Source: Flavobacterium foetidum (GTDB lineage: Bacteria; Bacteroidota; Bacteroidia; Flavobacteriales; Flavobacteriaceae). Taken from it: a stretch of 64,000 bases of DNA. Made by a program: the position numbers and the translations under genes. The stretch spans positions 1-64,000 of the forward strand of contig NZ_SJTF01000013.1 in the NCBI RefSeq assembly GCF_004634245.1. Direction: 5' to 3'. The notes under the pieces were generated by a model, which was not told the origin of the DNA, ran no database searches, and was given only the letters and a program-made list of their open reading frames with translations. This document shows positions 1 to 9,599 of this stretch, piece by piece (positions within the stretch are counted from its first letter, which is position 1; each line of letters begins with the position of its first letter).

Positions 1-1
1 G

Positions 2-74
<73 letters not shown>

Positions 75-84
75 ATTGCTGGTG

Positions 85-116
85 CAAATATAAAAAGAAA
101 GTTAAGTTCAAAACAA
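85..116 (-). promoter_or_regulatory. Promoter of tRNA-Gly(TCC)
   Basis: The minus strand reads TATATTTG (85-92), a match to the Bacteroidetes -7 box TAnnTTTG, with a TTG -33 element (114-116) after a 21-bp spacer. The box lies 11 bp from the tRNA 5' end. Confidence 0.6.
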
Positions 117-208
117 GCTTTTTCGCAAAAAAAATCAATAAAAAACAACAATTATTTATAACCTATTTAAAATTAAAAAGTTATAATTTTACAATTTTAT
201 TTAATTTT

Positions 209-646
209 ATGAATACCATTAAAGAAATCACTTCTAAAGAAACTTATATTGTCCGCCAACCCGTGCTTAGAAAAGGAAAACCCATCGAAAGCTGTATTTT
301 TGAGGGAGACGATTTACCTACCACGCATCATTTCGGATTGTTTGAAGATAAAAATTTAACAGGAATTATTTCGTTATTCACACAAATCAATTCTATATTT
401 GCCGACGAAAATCAGGCACAGATTCGCGGCATGGCTGTACTCGAAAACCATCAGAAAAAAGGATACGGAGAAGCTTTGGTAACACACTGCGAAAAATTCT
501 GCCAGAGCCAAAACATTGATTTAATTTGGTTTAATGCTAGAACTGCTGCTGTTGGATTTTATAAAAAAATGAATTATCAAATTATTGGCGAGGCTTTTGA
601 TATTAAAGATGTCGGAGAACATTATTTGATGTTTAAAAAATTATAA
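209..646 (+). CDS. GNAT family N-acetyltransferase
   Basis: This 145-residue protein has the Gcn5-related acetyltransferase fold. The acetyl-CoA motif A region is visible around residues 72-92 (RGMAVLENHQKKGYGEALV, with the Q/KKGYGE pyrophosphate loop), followed by a C-terminal strand with ARTAAVGFYKKMNYQIIGE, the usual GNAT end. The family moves an acetyl group from acetyl-CoA to an amine; the acceptor cannot be read from sequence. It ends one base before the next gene, so the two are probably one transcript. No clear TAnnTTTG box is visible between the tRNA and this start, which sits behind an AT-rich leader typical of Flavobacterium genes. Confidence 0.85.
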   Translation: MNTIKEITSKETYIVRQPVLRKGKPIESCIFEGDDLPTTHHFGLFEDKNLTGIISLFTQINSIFADENQAQIRGMAVLENHQKKGYGEALVTHCEKFCQSQNIDLIWFNARTAAVGFYKKMNYQIIGEAFDIKDVGEHYLMFKKL

Positions 647-647
647 T

Positions 648-2231
648 ATGAAGAAACTTTACTTTTTGTTAGTATTATCTATTGTTATCAGCTGTAAAAA
701 AGAAGAAAAGAAAAAGCCTTCTTTGTCTAAAAAACCAATACCCGCCATTATACTTACTGACGAAAGAAAAGTCACGATTGACACTGCCGTAATTAACAAA
801 TTTAAAAGCGAAACGCTGCAGCAGTTTTATACCGCTTCTGAAAACACCACTGTGTGGGGCAACCTTAAAAAAAGAACTTTTGTTTTGACACAGTTACAAA
901 ATTCTGATGCATTAGGCCTAAATCCAGACGATTACAAGATAACGCAGCTAAAAAATTTTGAATCAAGAATAAGCTCACTAAGCGATGCTGACTTGGCCGC
1001 ATATGACGTACTGCTTACCTACAATTTTGAAAAATATCTAAACCACATTTATAAAGGAAAACTAGACCCAAAAAAGATCTACGGAAACTGGGATTTAGAA
1101 GAAAAAACCTTTGACATCAACAATGTACTCATTAAGGCTTTCAACAACAACAAGCTTGACAGTATTGTAGAGAACATTCAGCCAAAAACACTTATTTACA
1201 AACAACTTTTAAAAGCGCTGGAAATCATTAATAAATTTCCAGAAGACGACATAAAACTGATTGAAGGCGTTACTAAACTGACCTTAAACGACACCAATCC
1301 TGCCTTAGTAACCATCAAAAAAAGATTGATGTATTGGAACGATATGCCTAAAAGGGACAGCTTGAACAAAATTTACGACCAAAAGACCTTTGAGGCCGTA
1401 AAAAAATTCCAAGAACGTCATGGCTTAGCCGCTGATGGCGTAATTGGTGTGGGTACAATCAGCGCATTAAACTATTCGAAAGAAAAAAGAAGAGAACAAA
1501 TTATCGCCAACTTAGAACGCTGGCGCTGGTATCCTTCAGAATTGGTTGAGAACTATTTTATCATCAACATTCCCGATTACAGTCTTAATGTTGTTGAGAA
1601 CCAAGATACTACTTTAGTTAGAAATATAGCCGTTGGAACTAACAAAAGAAGAACTCCCGTAATTACTTCAAAATTAAGAACGGTTGTCTTTAACCCGACT
1701 TGGACCGTTCCGCCGACAATCTTAAAAGAAGATGTTGTTCCGGCAATGAAACGCAACCGTAATTATTTGGCTAAAAAGAACATAACCATTTATGATTCTG
1801 CAGGCAATGTAGTAGAACCGCACGCCTGGAACGAAAACAAGCCTAACCGATACCGCTACGTACAAAGTCCCGGATATAATAATTCCTTGGGAGTAATGAA
1901 AATCATGTTTCCAAATCATTATAGCGTATACCTGCACGATACAAATCATCGCAACATATTTGGAAGAAGCAACCGATCTTTGAGTTCTGGTTGTGTGCGT
2001 GTTGAAAATCCTTTAGAATTGGCGCAACATATTTTAGACGAGGAAGGAACGTGGCCAAAAGACAGAATTGACACCATTATTGCTTCAAAAAAAACCACAA
2101 GTGTAAAAATCACAAAAAAATATGCTTTGTACCAGTGGTACTGGACAGCTTGGAGCAAAAAAAATCAGCTCCTGTTCAGAGCTGATATTTATGATTTAGA
2201 TTCGGGTTTGTACGCTTTATTAAGAAATTAA
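648..2231 (+). CDS. L,D-transpeptidase, YcbB/LdtD-like lipoprotein
   Basis: This 527-residue protein starts with a lipoprotein signal: a short hydrophobic stretch ending in lipobox VISC (Cys16), then a lysine-rich linker. A helical scaffold region is followed by a peptidoglycan-binding motif (about 243-275, with KKFQERHGLAADGVIG) and a YkuD catalytic domain (about 300-460). His430 and Cys449 in SSGCVRVENP are the expected catalytic residues. The family forms 3-3 crosslinks in peptidoglycan, or attaches proteins to it, in the periplasm. Here the usual SHGC reads SSGC. It directly follows the acetyltransferase gene and its 3' end overlaps the convergent second L,D-transpeptidase by 12 bp. Family call is confident; the exact reaction is inferred. 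Confidence 0.9.
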   Translation: MKKLYFLLVLSIVISCKKEEKKKPSLSKKPIPAIILTDERKVTIDTAVINKFKSETLQQFYTASENTTVWGNLKKRTFVLTQLQNSDALGLNPDDYKITQLKNFESRISSLSDADLAAYDVLLTYNFEKYLNHIYKGKLDPKKIYGNWDLEEKTFDINNVLIKAFNNNKLDSIVENIQPKTLIYKQLLKALEIINKFPEDDIKLIEGVTKLTLNDTNPALVTIKKRLMYWNDMPKRDSLNKIYDQKTFEAVKKFQERHGLAADGVIGVGTISALNYSKEKRREQIIANLERWRWYPSELVENYFIINIPDYSLNVVENQDTTLVRNIAVGTNKRRTPVITSKLRTVVFNPTWTVPPTILKEDVVPAMKRNRNYLAKKNITIYDSAGNVVEPHAWNENKPNRYRYVQSPGYNNSLGVMKIMFPNHYSVYLHDTNHRNIFGRSNRSLSSGCVRVENPLELAQHILDEEGTWPKDRIDTIIASKKTTSVKITKKYALYQWYWTAWSKKNQLLFRADIYDLDSGLYALLRN

Positions 2232-2945
2232 TCTTTCTTCCATTGCAAAACTTCTTGACGGATGATAAATGTACAAACAAGACTTATCTTTAATTAACTG
2301 AATTATTTCGTTTGTCAATTCAACAGGAACTGCTGGACAACCTTGGCTTCTGCCTAATCTTTTATGATTTCTGATGAAAGATTCAGACACATAATCTGCT
2401 CCGTGCATTACTACGCCTCTTTCGCGTGCATTATCGTTTACACCGTTTTCTAAGCCGTCAAGACGCAAAGAAGCTCCGTGTTTTCCTTGATAAATTTCGC
2501 CAGTTGCATAAAAACCTAAACTGCTTTTAAAAGAAGAATTCAAGTTTGAAAATGCTGTTGCAAACTCTTCGCCTGTATTACGTCCGTGAGCCACTAACGA
2601 ATTAAACAAAACGGTATTCGTACTTAGATCGATAACCCACAAACGTTTTGTGTTTGAAGACATGCTGAAATCAATAAGAGTTAAAATGTTCTTTTTGATC
2701 ACACCTTTTTCTTTCAGGAGGTAAAATCCCTTTAATGCTTCTGTAAAAGTTCTAAGCTCGGGAAGTTTAAAATTGTTCGGATTTAAAGCATTGTAAACGC
2801 CTTCGATTTTTGCATCTACAGTTGTTTTCTCAACTTTTGCAATTGTTCTTACTACAGCTGCTTTTTTTAGATCGGGAGTGCTTTTTGAATCTTTTCCAAA
2901 AGATAATAACAAAAACACCAATAATGGATAAATTTTGTAAATCAT
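2220..2945 (-). CDS. YkuD_2-type murein L,D-transpeptidase family protein
   Basis: The 241-residue product begins with a hydrophobic export segment (about residues 4-17). The C-terminal half carries a conserved His in VVMHGADYVSE and SQGCPAVP with Cys203, the catalytic signature of the PF13645 (YkuD_2) family. This family is related to L,D-transpeptidases and is common in Bacteroidota. The N-terminal third has no motif I recognise. It converges on, and overlaps by 12 bp, the larger L,D-transpeptidase gene, so the two cysteine peptidoglycan enzymes sit tail to tail. A good promoter with both boxes lies 40-65 bp upstream of the ATG. The activity is inferred from the family; members may be carboxypeptidases or transpeptidases. 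Confidence 0.85.
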   Translation of the reverse strand: MIYKIYPLLVFLLLSFGKDSKSTPDLKKAAVVRTIAKVEKTTVDAKIEGVYNALNPNNFKLPELRTFTEALKGFYLLKEKGVIKKNILTLIDFSMSSNTKRLWVIDLSTNTVLFNSLVAHGRNTGEEFATAFSNLNSSFKSSLGFYATGEIYQGKHGASLRLDGLENGVNDNARERGVVMHGADYVSESFIRNHKRLGRSQGCPAVPVELTNEIIQLIKDKSCLYIYHPSRSFAMEERLIS

Positions 2946-2982
2946 TGAATTTCTTTAGGTTAAACAAAAAATTTGGGTAGAG

Positions 2983-3012
2983 CAAAAGTATAAAAAAAAT
3001 ATCGGCGACCAA
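2983..3012 (-). promoter_or_regulatory. Promoter of the YkuD_2 gene
   Basis: On the minus strand TTG (3010-3012), a 19-bp spacer and TACTTTTG (2983-2990) match the Bacteroidetes -33/-7 consensus. The predicted leader is about 30 nt. Confidence 0.7.
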
Positions 3013-3094
3013 ATAAATCTCTGTAAATGAGGGTGTTTTTGTTTAAACTTTAACAATTTTTAAATAAAAAATTAGGACAATGACAAAAATCGAT

Positions 3095-3102
3095 TACTTT
3101 TG
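3095..3102 (+). promoter_or_regulatory. -7 box upstream of the DUF5916 gene
   Basis: TACTTTTG matches TAnnTTTG. No TTG is seen at the -33 distance. It would give a leader of about 115 nt before the preferred start at 3224. Confidence 0.45.
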
Positions 3103-3223
3103 TTGCGTAATTACCTACAAAAAATATTGATTTTGTGGAAATTATATAAAACCTTAAAATAGAGCTGTAACAAATTTGAAAATCTGTTGTCTATTTTATG
3201 TAATACCATTTCCAATTCAACAA

Positions 3224-5650
3224 ATGAAAAAGTTAGTTTTCCTGTGCCTCATCTTTTCAATACATATTTTTGCTCAGAAGAAAACTGTGCGAGCGCAGAT
3301 CACTTCTCAAAATATTATTGTAGACGGAAAATTAAACGAACCTGTCTGGGAAACTGCCGCAACGGCTTCTAATTTTGTCAACTACGAACCTGATAACGGA
3401 AAACCTGAACCAGATAATCAAAAAACCTCTATCAAAATTGTATACGATAATGATGCCATTTATATTGGCGCAATAATGTATGACGACGAACCTGACAAAA
3501 TTCTCAAAGAAATCTCGCAACGCGACAATTTTGGAACGGCTGACTTATTCGGTGTATTTATTAATGGTTTTAATGACGGGCAACAGGACTTTATGTTTTA
3601 CGTTTCTGCAGCAGATGTACAAGGTGATTGTATTATGACAGATGCCAACGGAGAGGACTATTCCTGGGATGCGGTTTGGATAAGCAAGGCAACCATTACC
3701 GATAAAGGATGGATTGCTGAAATCAAAATTCCTTACTCTGCATTGCGTTTTTCTGCAGAAAATAAACAGACTTGGGGTATTAACTTTTTTAGGGAAGTGA
3801 AAAGAACCCGCTATAAATACACGTGGAATTTCGTTGACAATAAACTCGGAACTTTTACGCAGCAGACTGGCGCATTAGAAGGAATCGAAAATATAAAACC
3901 TCCTACCCGACTATTTTTTATGCCGTATGCCTCTTATTATCTAAATGCTGGTGCCGGCCAAAAAACTTACGGAACGATGAAAGGCGGCATGGATATTAAA
4001 TACGGAATCAACGATGCTTTTACAGTTGATGCAATTTTGATTCCGGACTTTGGGCAAACTAAATACGACGACCAGATTTTAAACTTAGGTCCGTTTGAGC
4101 AACAATTCAATGAAAACCGGGCTTTCTTTACAGAAGGAACCGATTTGTTCAATAAAGGTAAAATGTTTTACTCTAGAAGAATTGGCGGTCCTCCTTCAGT
4201 TGAACCTGATTTGAATGATAATGAAGAAATTATTGAAACTGTTCAAAATGTCAATCTTATCAATGCATTAAAACTTTCAGGAAGAACCAAAGGCGGATTA
4301 GGAATCGGAATTCTGAATGCCGTAACAGAAAAAACTTTTGCTACTATAAAAGATACTCTTTCCGGAGAAACAAGACGCGCTGTGGTAGAACCTTTGACCA
4401 ACTATAATGTTTTGGTTTTGGATCAGCGTTTTCGGAAAAACTCGTCTGTAACATTCATAAATACCAATGTAACCAGAAATGCTCACTACAAGGATGCGAA
4501 TGTCACAGGACTGGCTTGGGATCTGAATACAAAAGCGAACACATACAGCATATTTGGAAATGCGAAGTACAGCATTATCAATGACATTGAAGATAAAAAA
4601 GGATTTTATTCTACTGTAACCTTTGCCGAAACTAGCGGAAAATACCGTTACAGTATTGGAACCGATTTTGTAACCAAAGATTTTGATCCGAATGATTTAG
4701 GTATTAATTTTTACACCAACTATTACAACTTTTACGGAAGTGCCAATTACAGAATCCTAAATCCGACAAAACTTTTTAATGCTTTCAGGATCAATTATAA
4801 TATGTATTCTGAATTTAATAAGGAATCAGGAAAATTGCAGGACAATAATATCAATGCAGACATAAATTTAACTACGGTAAAAAATAACTATTACGGCGGA
4901 GGCATAACATTTTATCCTCTTGTAACTTATGATTATTATGAACCGCGAGCAGAAAATAGATATGTTGCCATACCGCGAAGAATCGAAAGCTGGGCAAGTA
5001 TTTCTACCAATTACAATCATCCGTTTGCGATTGACCTCAACGGAACTTTTAATGTCTTTGATGAAAGCGAACGAATCTCGTACGGTTTTGATATAGGTCC
5101 GAGATATCGTTTTAGCGACAAACTGTTGCTTACCTATTTTTTCAGTTATTTCAGAAGAAACAACAACAAAGGATACATCGATAATCTTGATGACGATGAA
5201 AACGAAAATACTCCCAATACAATAGTTTTCGCCAATCGAAACGTAATTACATACTCCAACACATTGAGCGGAAAATATGCCGTAAACAGTGCCATGACAA
5301 TCAATCTGGCTGTGCGCCAATATTGGTCGTATGCAGATAATAAAGATATCTTGCAGTTGCAACAAGACGGAAATCTTACGCCTTACAACCAATACACCGA
5401 CAATAAAAACTCCAGCTTTTATTCTTGGAACGCCGATTTATCGTACTCCTGGTGGTTTGCACCCGGCAGTCAGCTTTCGGTATTGTACAGAAATAATGCC
5501 TCCAATTATGAACGTATTATTGACAAGGATTTTAAAGACAATGTTTCAAGGCTTTTAACAAACGATGCTTTAAAACATATATTCTCAATCAGCGTAAAAT
5601 ACTTTATAGACTATAATGCGGTCAAAAATAAGATTCAAAAAAGAGCTTAG
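3224..5650 (+). CDS. DUF5916 outer-membrane protein with CBM9-like domain
   Basis: I place the start at ATG 3224 (808 residues) because a clean signal peptide begins there (MKKLVFLCLIFSIHIFAQ); an in-frame ATG 48 bp upstream would put a non-signal-like extension in front. After the signal comes a carbohydrate-binding family 9-like, DOMON-type domain (about 20-215, with VDGKLNEPVWETA, a typical start of that fold). The long C-terminal part is rich in alternating aromatic/polar strands like an outer-membrane beta-barrel, the DUF5916 arrangement. The family is common in Bacteroidota with no settled function; surface binding or transport of a carbohydrate-like ligand is only an inference. It stands alone between divergently oriented neighbours and has no SusC/SusD partner here. 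Confidence 0.8.
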   Translation: MKKLVFLCLIFSIHIFAQKKTVRAQITSQNIIVDGKLNEPVWETAATASNFVNYEPDNGKPEPDNQKTSIKIVYDNDAIYIGAIMYDDEPDKILKEISQRDNFGTADLFGVFINGFNDGQQDFMFYVSAADVQGDCIMTDANGEDYSWDAVWISKATITDKGWIAEIKIPYSALRFSAENKQTWGINFFREVKRTRYKYTWNFVDNKLGTFTQQTGALEGIENIKPPTRLFFMPYASYYLNAGAGQKTYGTMKGGMDIKYGINDAFTVDAILIPDFGQTKYDDQILNLGPFEQQFNENRAFFTEGTDLFNKGKMFYSRRIGGPPSVEPDLNDNEEIIETVQNVNLINALKLSGRTKGGLGIGILNAVTEKTFATIKDTLSGETRRAVVEPLTNYNVLVLDQRFRKNSSVTFINTNVTRNAHYKDANVTGLAWDLNTKANTYSIFGNAKYSIINDIEDKKGFYSTVTFAETSGKYRYSIGTDFVTKDFDPNDLGINFYTNYYNFYGSANYRILNPTKLFNAFRINYNMYSEFNKESGKLQDNNINADINLTTVKNNYYGGGITFYPLVTYDYYEPRAENRYVAIPRRIESWASISTNYNHPFAIDLNGTFNVFDESERISYGFDIGPRYRFSDKLLLTYFFSYFRRNNNKGYIDNLDDDENENTPNTIVFANRNVITYSNTLSGKYAVNSAMTINLAVRQYWSYADNKDILQLQQDGNLTPYNQYTDNKNSSFYSWNADLSYSWWFAPGSQLSVLYRNNASNYERIIDKDFKDNVSRLLTNDALKHIFSISVKYFIDYNAVKNKIQKRA

Positions 5651-5766
5651 TGTGAATTAATTTTAAAAAATAAAGATTTCTGTAATTAAATTATTATTTT
5701 TTGTTACACTTCATTTTATTAAACATAAATGTAACACTGGTTTCTAGTCAAATTTTAGAAATGGCT

Positions 5767-5774
5767 TATCTTTG
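5767..5774 (+). promoter_or_regulatory. -7 box of gpmI
   Basis: TATCTTTG matches TAnnTTTG and lies 17 bp before the gpmI ATG, implying a leader of only about 10-12 nt. A matching TTG is not evident upstream. Confidence 0.6.
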
Positions 5775-5791
5775 TAGAAAACAAAAAAGTA

Positions 5792-7309
5792 ATGAACAAA
5801 AAAGTTATCCTTATGATTTTAGACGGTTGGGGAAAATCTCCCGACCCTAAAGTATCCGCAATAGACAATGCAAATGTTCCTTTTATAAACAGTCTTTACA
5901 AAAACTACCCGAATGCACAGCTTCGTACCGATGGTCTAAACGTAGGTCTGCCTGAAGGCCAGATGGGAAACAGCGAGGTTGGCCACATGAATCTTGGTGC
6001 CGGAAGAATTGTATATCAGGATTTAGCCAAAATTAACTTAGCCGTAGAGCATAAAACATTAGCAAAAGAACAAGTTCTCATAGATGCTTTTACTTATGCC
6101 AAAAACAACAATAAAAAAGTACATTTTTTAGGATTGGTTTCAGATGGTGGTGTTCATTCACATACTTCACACCTTCGCGGACTGATTGACGCTTCTCAAG
6201 AATATGGTTTAGAAAATGTTTTCGTTCACGCTTTTACAGACGGACGTGATGTTGACCCTAAATCGGGTGCAAAATACATTCACGATTTAGAAGATTACAT
6301 TAAAGACACTCCCGTAAAAATTGCTTCTATTATTGGTCGTTATTATGCAATGGATCGTGATAAAAGATGGGAACGTGTAAAACTTGCTTATGATTTGGTT
6401 GTAAACGGAGTTGGAACTCATTCTACAAACCCTGTTAAGAGTGTTCTTGAAAGCTACGAACATGATGTAACAGATGAGTTTATAGAACCTGTTGTAATGG
6501 TTGATGAAAATGCAAAACCGCTTGCTACAATTGTTGAAGGCGATGTTGTTATCTTCTTCAATTTTAGAACAGACAGAGGTCGTGAACTTACAGAAGCGCT
6601 TTCGCAGCAGGATTTTCATGAGCAGAATATGCACAAATTGAACTTGTATTATGTTACGCTTACAAATTACGACGAAACATACCAAAACGTAAAAGTGGTT
6701 TATAACAAAGACAATATCACAGAAACTCTTGGTGAAGTTTTAGAAAAAGCGGGCAAAAAACAAATCAGAATAGCCGAGACAGAGAAATATCCTCACGTGA
6801 CATTCTTCTTCTCAGGCGGAAGAGAAGTTCCTTTTGAAGGTGAAGAAAGAATCTTAAGAAACTCTCCTAAAGTAGCAACATACGATTTAAAACCTGAAAT
6901 GAGCGCTTATGAACTAAAAGATGCTCTCGTTCCTGAATTGAACAAAGGTGAAGTTGATTTTGTGTGCCTAAACTTTGCAAATGGCGATATGGTTGGCCAT
7001 ACCGGAATTATGGAAGCTGCCATAAAAGCTTGCGAAGCCGTTGATGCCTGCGCTAAAGAAGTAATTGAAGCTGCTCTTGCAAATAATTACACCACAATTG
7101 TAATTGCCGACCACGGTAACTGCGAAACAATGATTAATCCTGACGGAAGTCCAAATACAGCGCACACTACAAATCCGGTGCCGATTATTTTGGTTGATAA
7201 AGATCTGAAAAACATAAACGATGGTGTTCTAGGTGATATCGCTCCTACTATTTTAGAATTAATGGGAGTACAGCAACCAAATGCAATGACCTGTCATTCA
7301 CTTTTATAA
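5792..7309 (+). CDS. gpmI: 2,3-bisphosphoglycerate-independent phosphoglycerate mutase
   Basis: The 505-residue protein has the expected family length and landmarks. MILDGWGKS at residues 8-16 carries a metal-binding Asp11. GNSEVGHMNLGAGR contains the phosphorylated Ser61. ADHGNCETM near residue 440 belongs to the alkaline-phosphatase-like metal site. The enzyme interconverts 3- and 2-phosphoglycerate in glycolysis and gluconeogenesis in the cytoplasm, using two metal ions (usually Mn2+). It is monocistronic: its own -7 box lies just upstream and a strong intrinsic terminator just downstream. Nothing in the sequence is unusual. Confidence 0.97.
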   Translation: MNKKVILMILDGWGKSPDPKVSAIDNANVPFINSLYKNYPNAQLRTDGLNVGLPEGQMGNSEVGHMNLGAGRIVYQDLAKINLAVEHKTLAKEQVLIDAFTYAKNNNKKVHFLGLVSDGGVHSHTSHLRGLIDASQEYGLENVFVHAFTDGRDVDPKSGAKYIHDLEDYIKDTPVKIASIIGRYYAMDRDKRWERVKLAYDLVVNGVGTHSTNPVKSVLESYEHDVTDEFIEPVVMVDENAKPLATIVEGDVVIFFNFRTDRGRELTEALSQQDFHEQNMHKLNLYYVTLTNYDETYQNVKVVYNKDNITETLGEVLEKAGKKQIRIAETEKYPHVTFFFSGGREVPFEGEERILRNSPKVATYDLKPEMSAYELKDALVPELNKGEVDFVCLNFANGDMVGHTGIMEAAIKACEAVDACAKEVIEAALANNYTTIVIADHGNCETMINPDGSPNTAHTTNPVPIILVDKDLKNINDGVLGDIAPTILELMGVQQPNAMTCHSLL

Positions 7310-7327
7310 GTTTATTTAAAACAACTC

Positions 7328-7365
7328 AAAAAAGAGGCAAATTCAAAAATTTGCCTCTTTTTTTT
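7328..7365 (+). terminator. Intrinsic terminator of gpmI
   Basis: A perfect 13-bp stem (7331-7343 with 7348-7360) with a CAAA loop is followed by a run of Ts, about 20 bp after the gpmI stop. Confidence 0.9.
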
Positions 7366-7475
7366 CGCCTTTTTTCATTTCGCCGTAAGAAGATAATCAC
7401 TCCGAAATCGAAAAAGATTGCCCATTTTCTTTGCGACAATTATTTGAATTCAAAAGGTTATAAGAATAATAAAAT

Positions 7476-7519
7476 AAAAAGGTTCGCAAAATTTAAAAAA
7501 TCTTTGCGAACCTTTTTTT
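7476..7519. terminator. Second terminator hairpin, bidirectional
   Basis: A 15-bp perfect stem (7476-7490 with 7503-7517) has A and T runs on either side. It lies between gpmI and the convergent U32 gene and can serve both strands; for the U32 gene it begins about 40 bp past the stop. Confidence 0.8.
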
Positions 7520-7560
7520 ATGCTTTGCTTTCTTGCGTTAGAAAAACTTTGCGGTAAAAA

Positions 7561-9429
7561 TTAATGAAAATGATCTTCTTCAATCTCAAATTCAGCATCT
7601 TTTTCCCAGATTTCCATTTCGCAGGGTTTGCAGTTAAATTTTAGTTTGTATTCCAATTCTCCCTGTTTCAATACTAAAGGCTCTTTTAGTTTGCCTTCCA
7701 TAGTGTTTCTATGATATTTCGGGCATTTAGCCAATTCGTATTTAATGCAGTATTTGGTCGTCATTACACGAGATTTTCCTGGATCCCACTGCAATTCGAA
7801 TGCTTTTTCTATTTCGGTAACACCATGGCGCTCGTAGAATTTACGAGCGGTTTTGTTTGATACATTGTACATAAAATCCAATTTGGTTTCTGGATAAGGA
7901 TGTGACGTTTTTACCAACTGATGCTCTTCACGAACGTAATTTGCCAAACGAATTTCTGACAACTGATCGAAAACATTTCTTCTCATTTCGTTGATTTTTG
8001 AAATAGGAAGGAACCAGTTTTCAGAGAACATTACGTTGATTTCGTCGGCACTGTACGGTGTGAAGCCTGTTTTTGCCAATTGCGTTTTAATGTTTTCTTC
8101 TATAGATTCGCCTGTTTTCGTTTTTTCTTTTGGATGTTCTAATTTTACGGTGCTTACGTTTCCGTCTTCGTCTGTTGCGATTAATTCAAAACCGTTTTCA
8201 TTTTCGGTAAGCAATAAAGTAGTTCCTATTTTGCGGATTGCGCTGTCTTCTCTCTCCACAATTTTGATGAAAGCAGCATCATTATTTCGATATATGAAGG
8301 TTCCGTCTTTAATTTCTTTTAAAACGTTTGGATATACTTTTCCGTTTTCGGCTTTGTTTACATAGATTCCGTCAGCTTCGTTATTTTCGTTGATAAAACA
8401 AAGTCCGTCACCATTGTTCAACAATTCGCCATTTTCGATTTCATAAGCATTTCCAACAGTTCTGACCAATTTGCCAATATATTGTCCTTTTGATTTCGGA
8501 CTTTCCCAAGAACCGATGGTGTTGTGTCTTTCGTTTACGAAATAATCGGTATAACCACGGTTGAAAGTTCTGTTTAATGCAGAATCAAAAGTATAAGTGC
8601 ATTTTCCTGAAGAAGCTTTAGTGTATTTATCGCTTCCTTCTAAAAAGCTGTCTAATTTCTGACGTAAATAAGAAACGTTGTTTTTAACGTAAGCCACATC
8701 TTTTAATCGTCCTTCGATTTTGAAGGAAACGATTCCAGCTTCAATCAAATTCGGAATCTGATCAGAAACGTCTAAATCTTTAATCGAAAGCAAATGACTG
8801 TTTTTGATTAAAGTCTCTCCGTTTCCGTCGATTAAGTTATACGGTAAACGGCAGTTTTGTGCACAAGACCCACGGTTTGCGCTTCGTTCTCCGTTTGCCA
8901 CACTCATATAACAGTTTCCACTAAAAGATACACATAAAGCTCCTGTTACAAAAAACTCTAACTCGACATCAGCATGGTCGTAGATTTCTTTAATTTGATG
9001 AAGGTTTAATTCACGCGCTAAAACCACACGTTTGATTCCAGCATCTTTAAGAAATTTAATTTTATCCGCATCACGATTATTAGCTTGTGTACTGGCGTGA
9101 AGGACAATAGGAGGCAAATCCATTTCCATTATCGCCATATCCTGAATGATTAGAGCGTCTACACCAATTTCGTATAAGTCCCATATCATTAAACGACATG
9201 TTTCTAATTCGTTATCATACAAAATGGTATTGATAACTACAAAAACCTGAGCATTAAACAAATGTGCATATTTTACTAAGGCAGCAACATCTTCGAGAGA
9301 ATTGTGCGCATTAGAACGTGCACCAAATTGAGGTGCACCAATATATACAGCATCGGCACCGCTGTTAATAGCTGCCATTCCGCCGATCAAATCTTTTGCT
9401 GGAGCTAATATTTCTATTTTCTTCTTCAT
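7561..9429 (-). CDS. U32 family protein (peptidase U32 / RlhA-TrhP-like)
   Basis: I prefer the ATG at 9429 (622 residues, MKKKIEILAPAKD), the conserved family beginning; an in-frame start at 9474 adds 15 unconserved residues. The N-terminal TIM-barrel-like part contains NSGADAVYIGAPQFGAR and the U32 signature region GALCVSFSGNCYMSVANGER followed by SANRGSCAQNCR, rich in conserved cysteines. U32 proteins were named as collagenases, but studied relatives (RlhA, TrhP, UbiU/V) hydroxylate RNA bases or take part in O2-independent hydroxylation, often with an iron-sulfur cluster. The C-terminal end adds CIKYELAKCPKYH and FNCKPCEM, another four-cysteine group that could hold a metal. An RNA-modification role is therefore likelier than proteolysis, but is inference. 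Confidence 0.85.
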   Translation of the reverse strand: MKKKIEILAPAKDLIGGMAAINSGADAVYIGAPQFGARSNAHNSLEDVAALVKYAHLFNAQVFVVINTILYDNELETCRLMIWDLYEIGVDALIIQDMAIMEMDLPPIVLHASTQANNRDADKIKFLKDAGIKRVVLARELNLHQIKEIYDHADVELEFFVTGALCVSFSGNCYMSVANGERSANRGSCAQNCRLPYNLIDGNGETLIKNSHLLSIKDLDVSDQIPNLIEAGIVSFKIEGRLKDVAYVKNNVSYLRQKLDSFLEGSDKYTKASSGKCTYTFDSALNRTFNRGYTDYFVNERHNTIGSWESPKSKGQYIGKLVRTVGNAYEIENGELLNNGDGLCFINENNEADGIYVNKAENGKVYPNVLKEIKDGTFIYRNNDAAFIKIVEREDSAIRKIGTTLLLTENENGFELIATDEDGNVSTVKLEHPKEKTKTGESIEENIKTQLAKTGFTPYSADEINVMFSENWFLPISKINEMRRNVFDQLSEIRLANYVREEHQLVKTSHPYPETKLDFMYNVSNKTARKFYERHGVTEIEKAFELQWDPGKSRVMTTKYCIKYELAKCPKYHRNTMEGKLKEPLVLKQGELEYKLKFNCKPCEMEIWEKDAEFEIEEDHFH

Positions 9430-9599
9430 TTCTAAAACTTTAGCCTTGTGGTATTCACGGAAAAAAGTTTGCAAAGGTCTTATAAATTATTTGAGATTGC
9501 TAGAAATGAGACGATTTTTTTTAAAATTGTTAACTCAATATCTTATGATGCTAAATTGATTGGTATGAGATATTGCTTTTTGCAACTAAAAATGGTGCA

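Noticed and set aside
3176..3223. Longer start for the DUF5916 protein
   Set aside because: The added 16 residues break the signal peptide, which begins cleanly at ATG 3224.
4868..5392. Minus-strand open frame of 174 codons
   Set aside because: It lies wholly antisense to the clear DUF5916 protein and shows no motif, signal or promoter of its own.
7351..7557. Plus-strand open frame of 68 codons after gpmI
   Set aside because: It runs through two perfect terminator hairpins and their T runs; its Lys/Phe-rich translation reflects that DNA, not a protein.
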